Shown: one piece after another, positions 63,999 through 64,000 of the stretch
Layout: each line of letters starts with the position of its first letter
Numbering within the stretch: position 1 is the stretch's first letter
DNA from: CAZMNY01 sp964567745
Lineage (GTDB): Bacteria; Planctomycetota; Planctomycetia; Pirellulales; Pirellulaceae
DNA length: 64,000 bases
Direction of reading: 5' to 3'
NCBI GenBank assembly: GCA_964567745.1
Contig: CAZMNY010000008.1
Location: 62,001-126,000 of the forward strand
Translations under genes and position numbers: made by a program
The notes under the pieces: model-generated
Seen by the model: the letters and a program-made list of their open reading frames with translations, nothing else
The model's database searches: none
What the model was told of the DNA's origin: nothing

Positions 63999-64000
63999 CA

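Overview
The window looks like chromosomal DNA of a planctomycete, probably a Pirellulales-type or related uncultured lineage. The markers are three tandem DUF1559-type genes, a giant surface protein with a LEPR-XLL type N-terminus, a formylglycine sulfatase, Tat-exported Gfo/Idh/MocA, enolase-superfamily and amidohydrolase proteins, PQQ-propeller proteins, a DevBCA/MacAB-like exporter and many GTG/TTG starts. This assignment rests on gene content only; no database search was possible.

Layout. 1-17 kb: a DegT/DnrJ aminotransferase cut by the window edge, a secreted amidohydrolase, an HDOD signalling protein, a solitary adenine-specific DNA methylase with a type ISP-like C-terminus, three zinc-ribbon/DUF1559 paralogues, acetyl-CoA synthetase, then a minus-strand run of surface-polysaccharide type genes (dolichyl-phosphate-mannose-synthase-like GT2, UDP-sugar epimerase, ExeA-like ATPase with a long acidic tail, Wzz-like chain-length protein). 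17-23.5 kb: housekeeping genes (trpF, ahcY, DUF1015) and a chromosome-partition locus, with two perfect parS palindromes directly before parA-parB, followed by tRNA-Pro(UGG) and a strong terminator.

23.6-39 kb: accessory, export-oriented genes: a coupled pair (a protein with a laminin-G/DUF1080-like N-terminus, then an enolase-superfamily enzyme), a roughly 1,520-residue PQQ-propeller protein with a methyltransferase-like insert, a secreted HExxH protein, a sulfatase, a methyltransferase, a decayed membrane-protein gene, a DMT transporter and a Gfo/Idh/MocA oxidoreductase. 39-47 kb: seven minus-strand genes forming a tripartite ABC exporter with TolC, adaptor, ATPase, two different FtsX-type permeases, a lipoprotein and a Cys-rich secreted protein. 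47-58 kb: a truncated and an intact VOC gene, a NagB-like protein lacking a key Asp, mfd, a PpiC lipoprotein, citrate synthase, a NUDIX hydrolase, an AlkD-like protein, a hexanucleotide tandem repeat and an RmlD-like reductase. 59.4-64 kb: the giant LEPR-XLL protein, which joins a thioredoxin-like CPAC region and a cyclophilin domain to adhesin-type repeats.

Three repeat families or tracts lie between genes: two roughly 107-bp elements with CTAGTGC...GCACTAG ends, a 27-bp unit present at four loci (one arranged head-to-head as a long hairpin between convergent genes), and the (GAGTAA/GAGCAA)16 tract. The least explained items are the two-permease exporter with its Cys-rich and lipoprotein partners, the chimeric LEPR-XLL/cyclophilin protein and the PQQ/methyltransferase-like giant. 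No CRISPR array, prophage or insertion-sequence transposase was seen.
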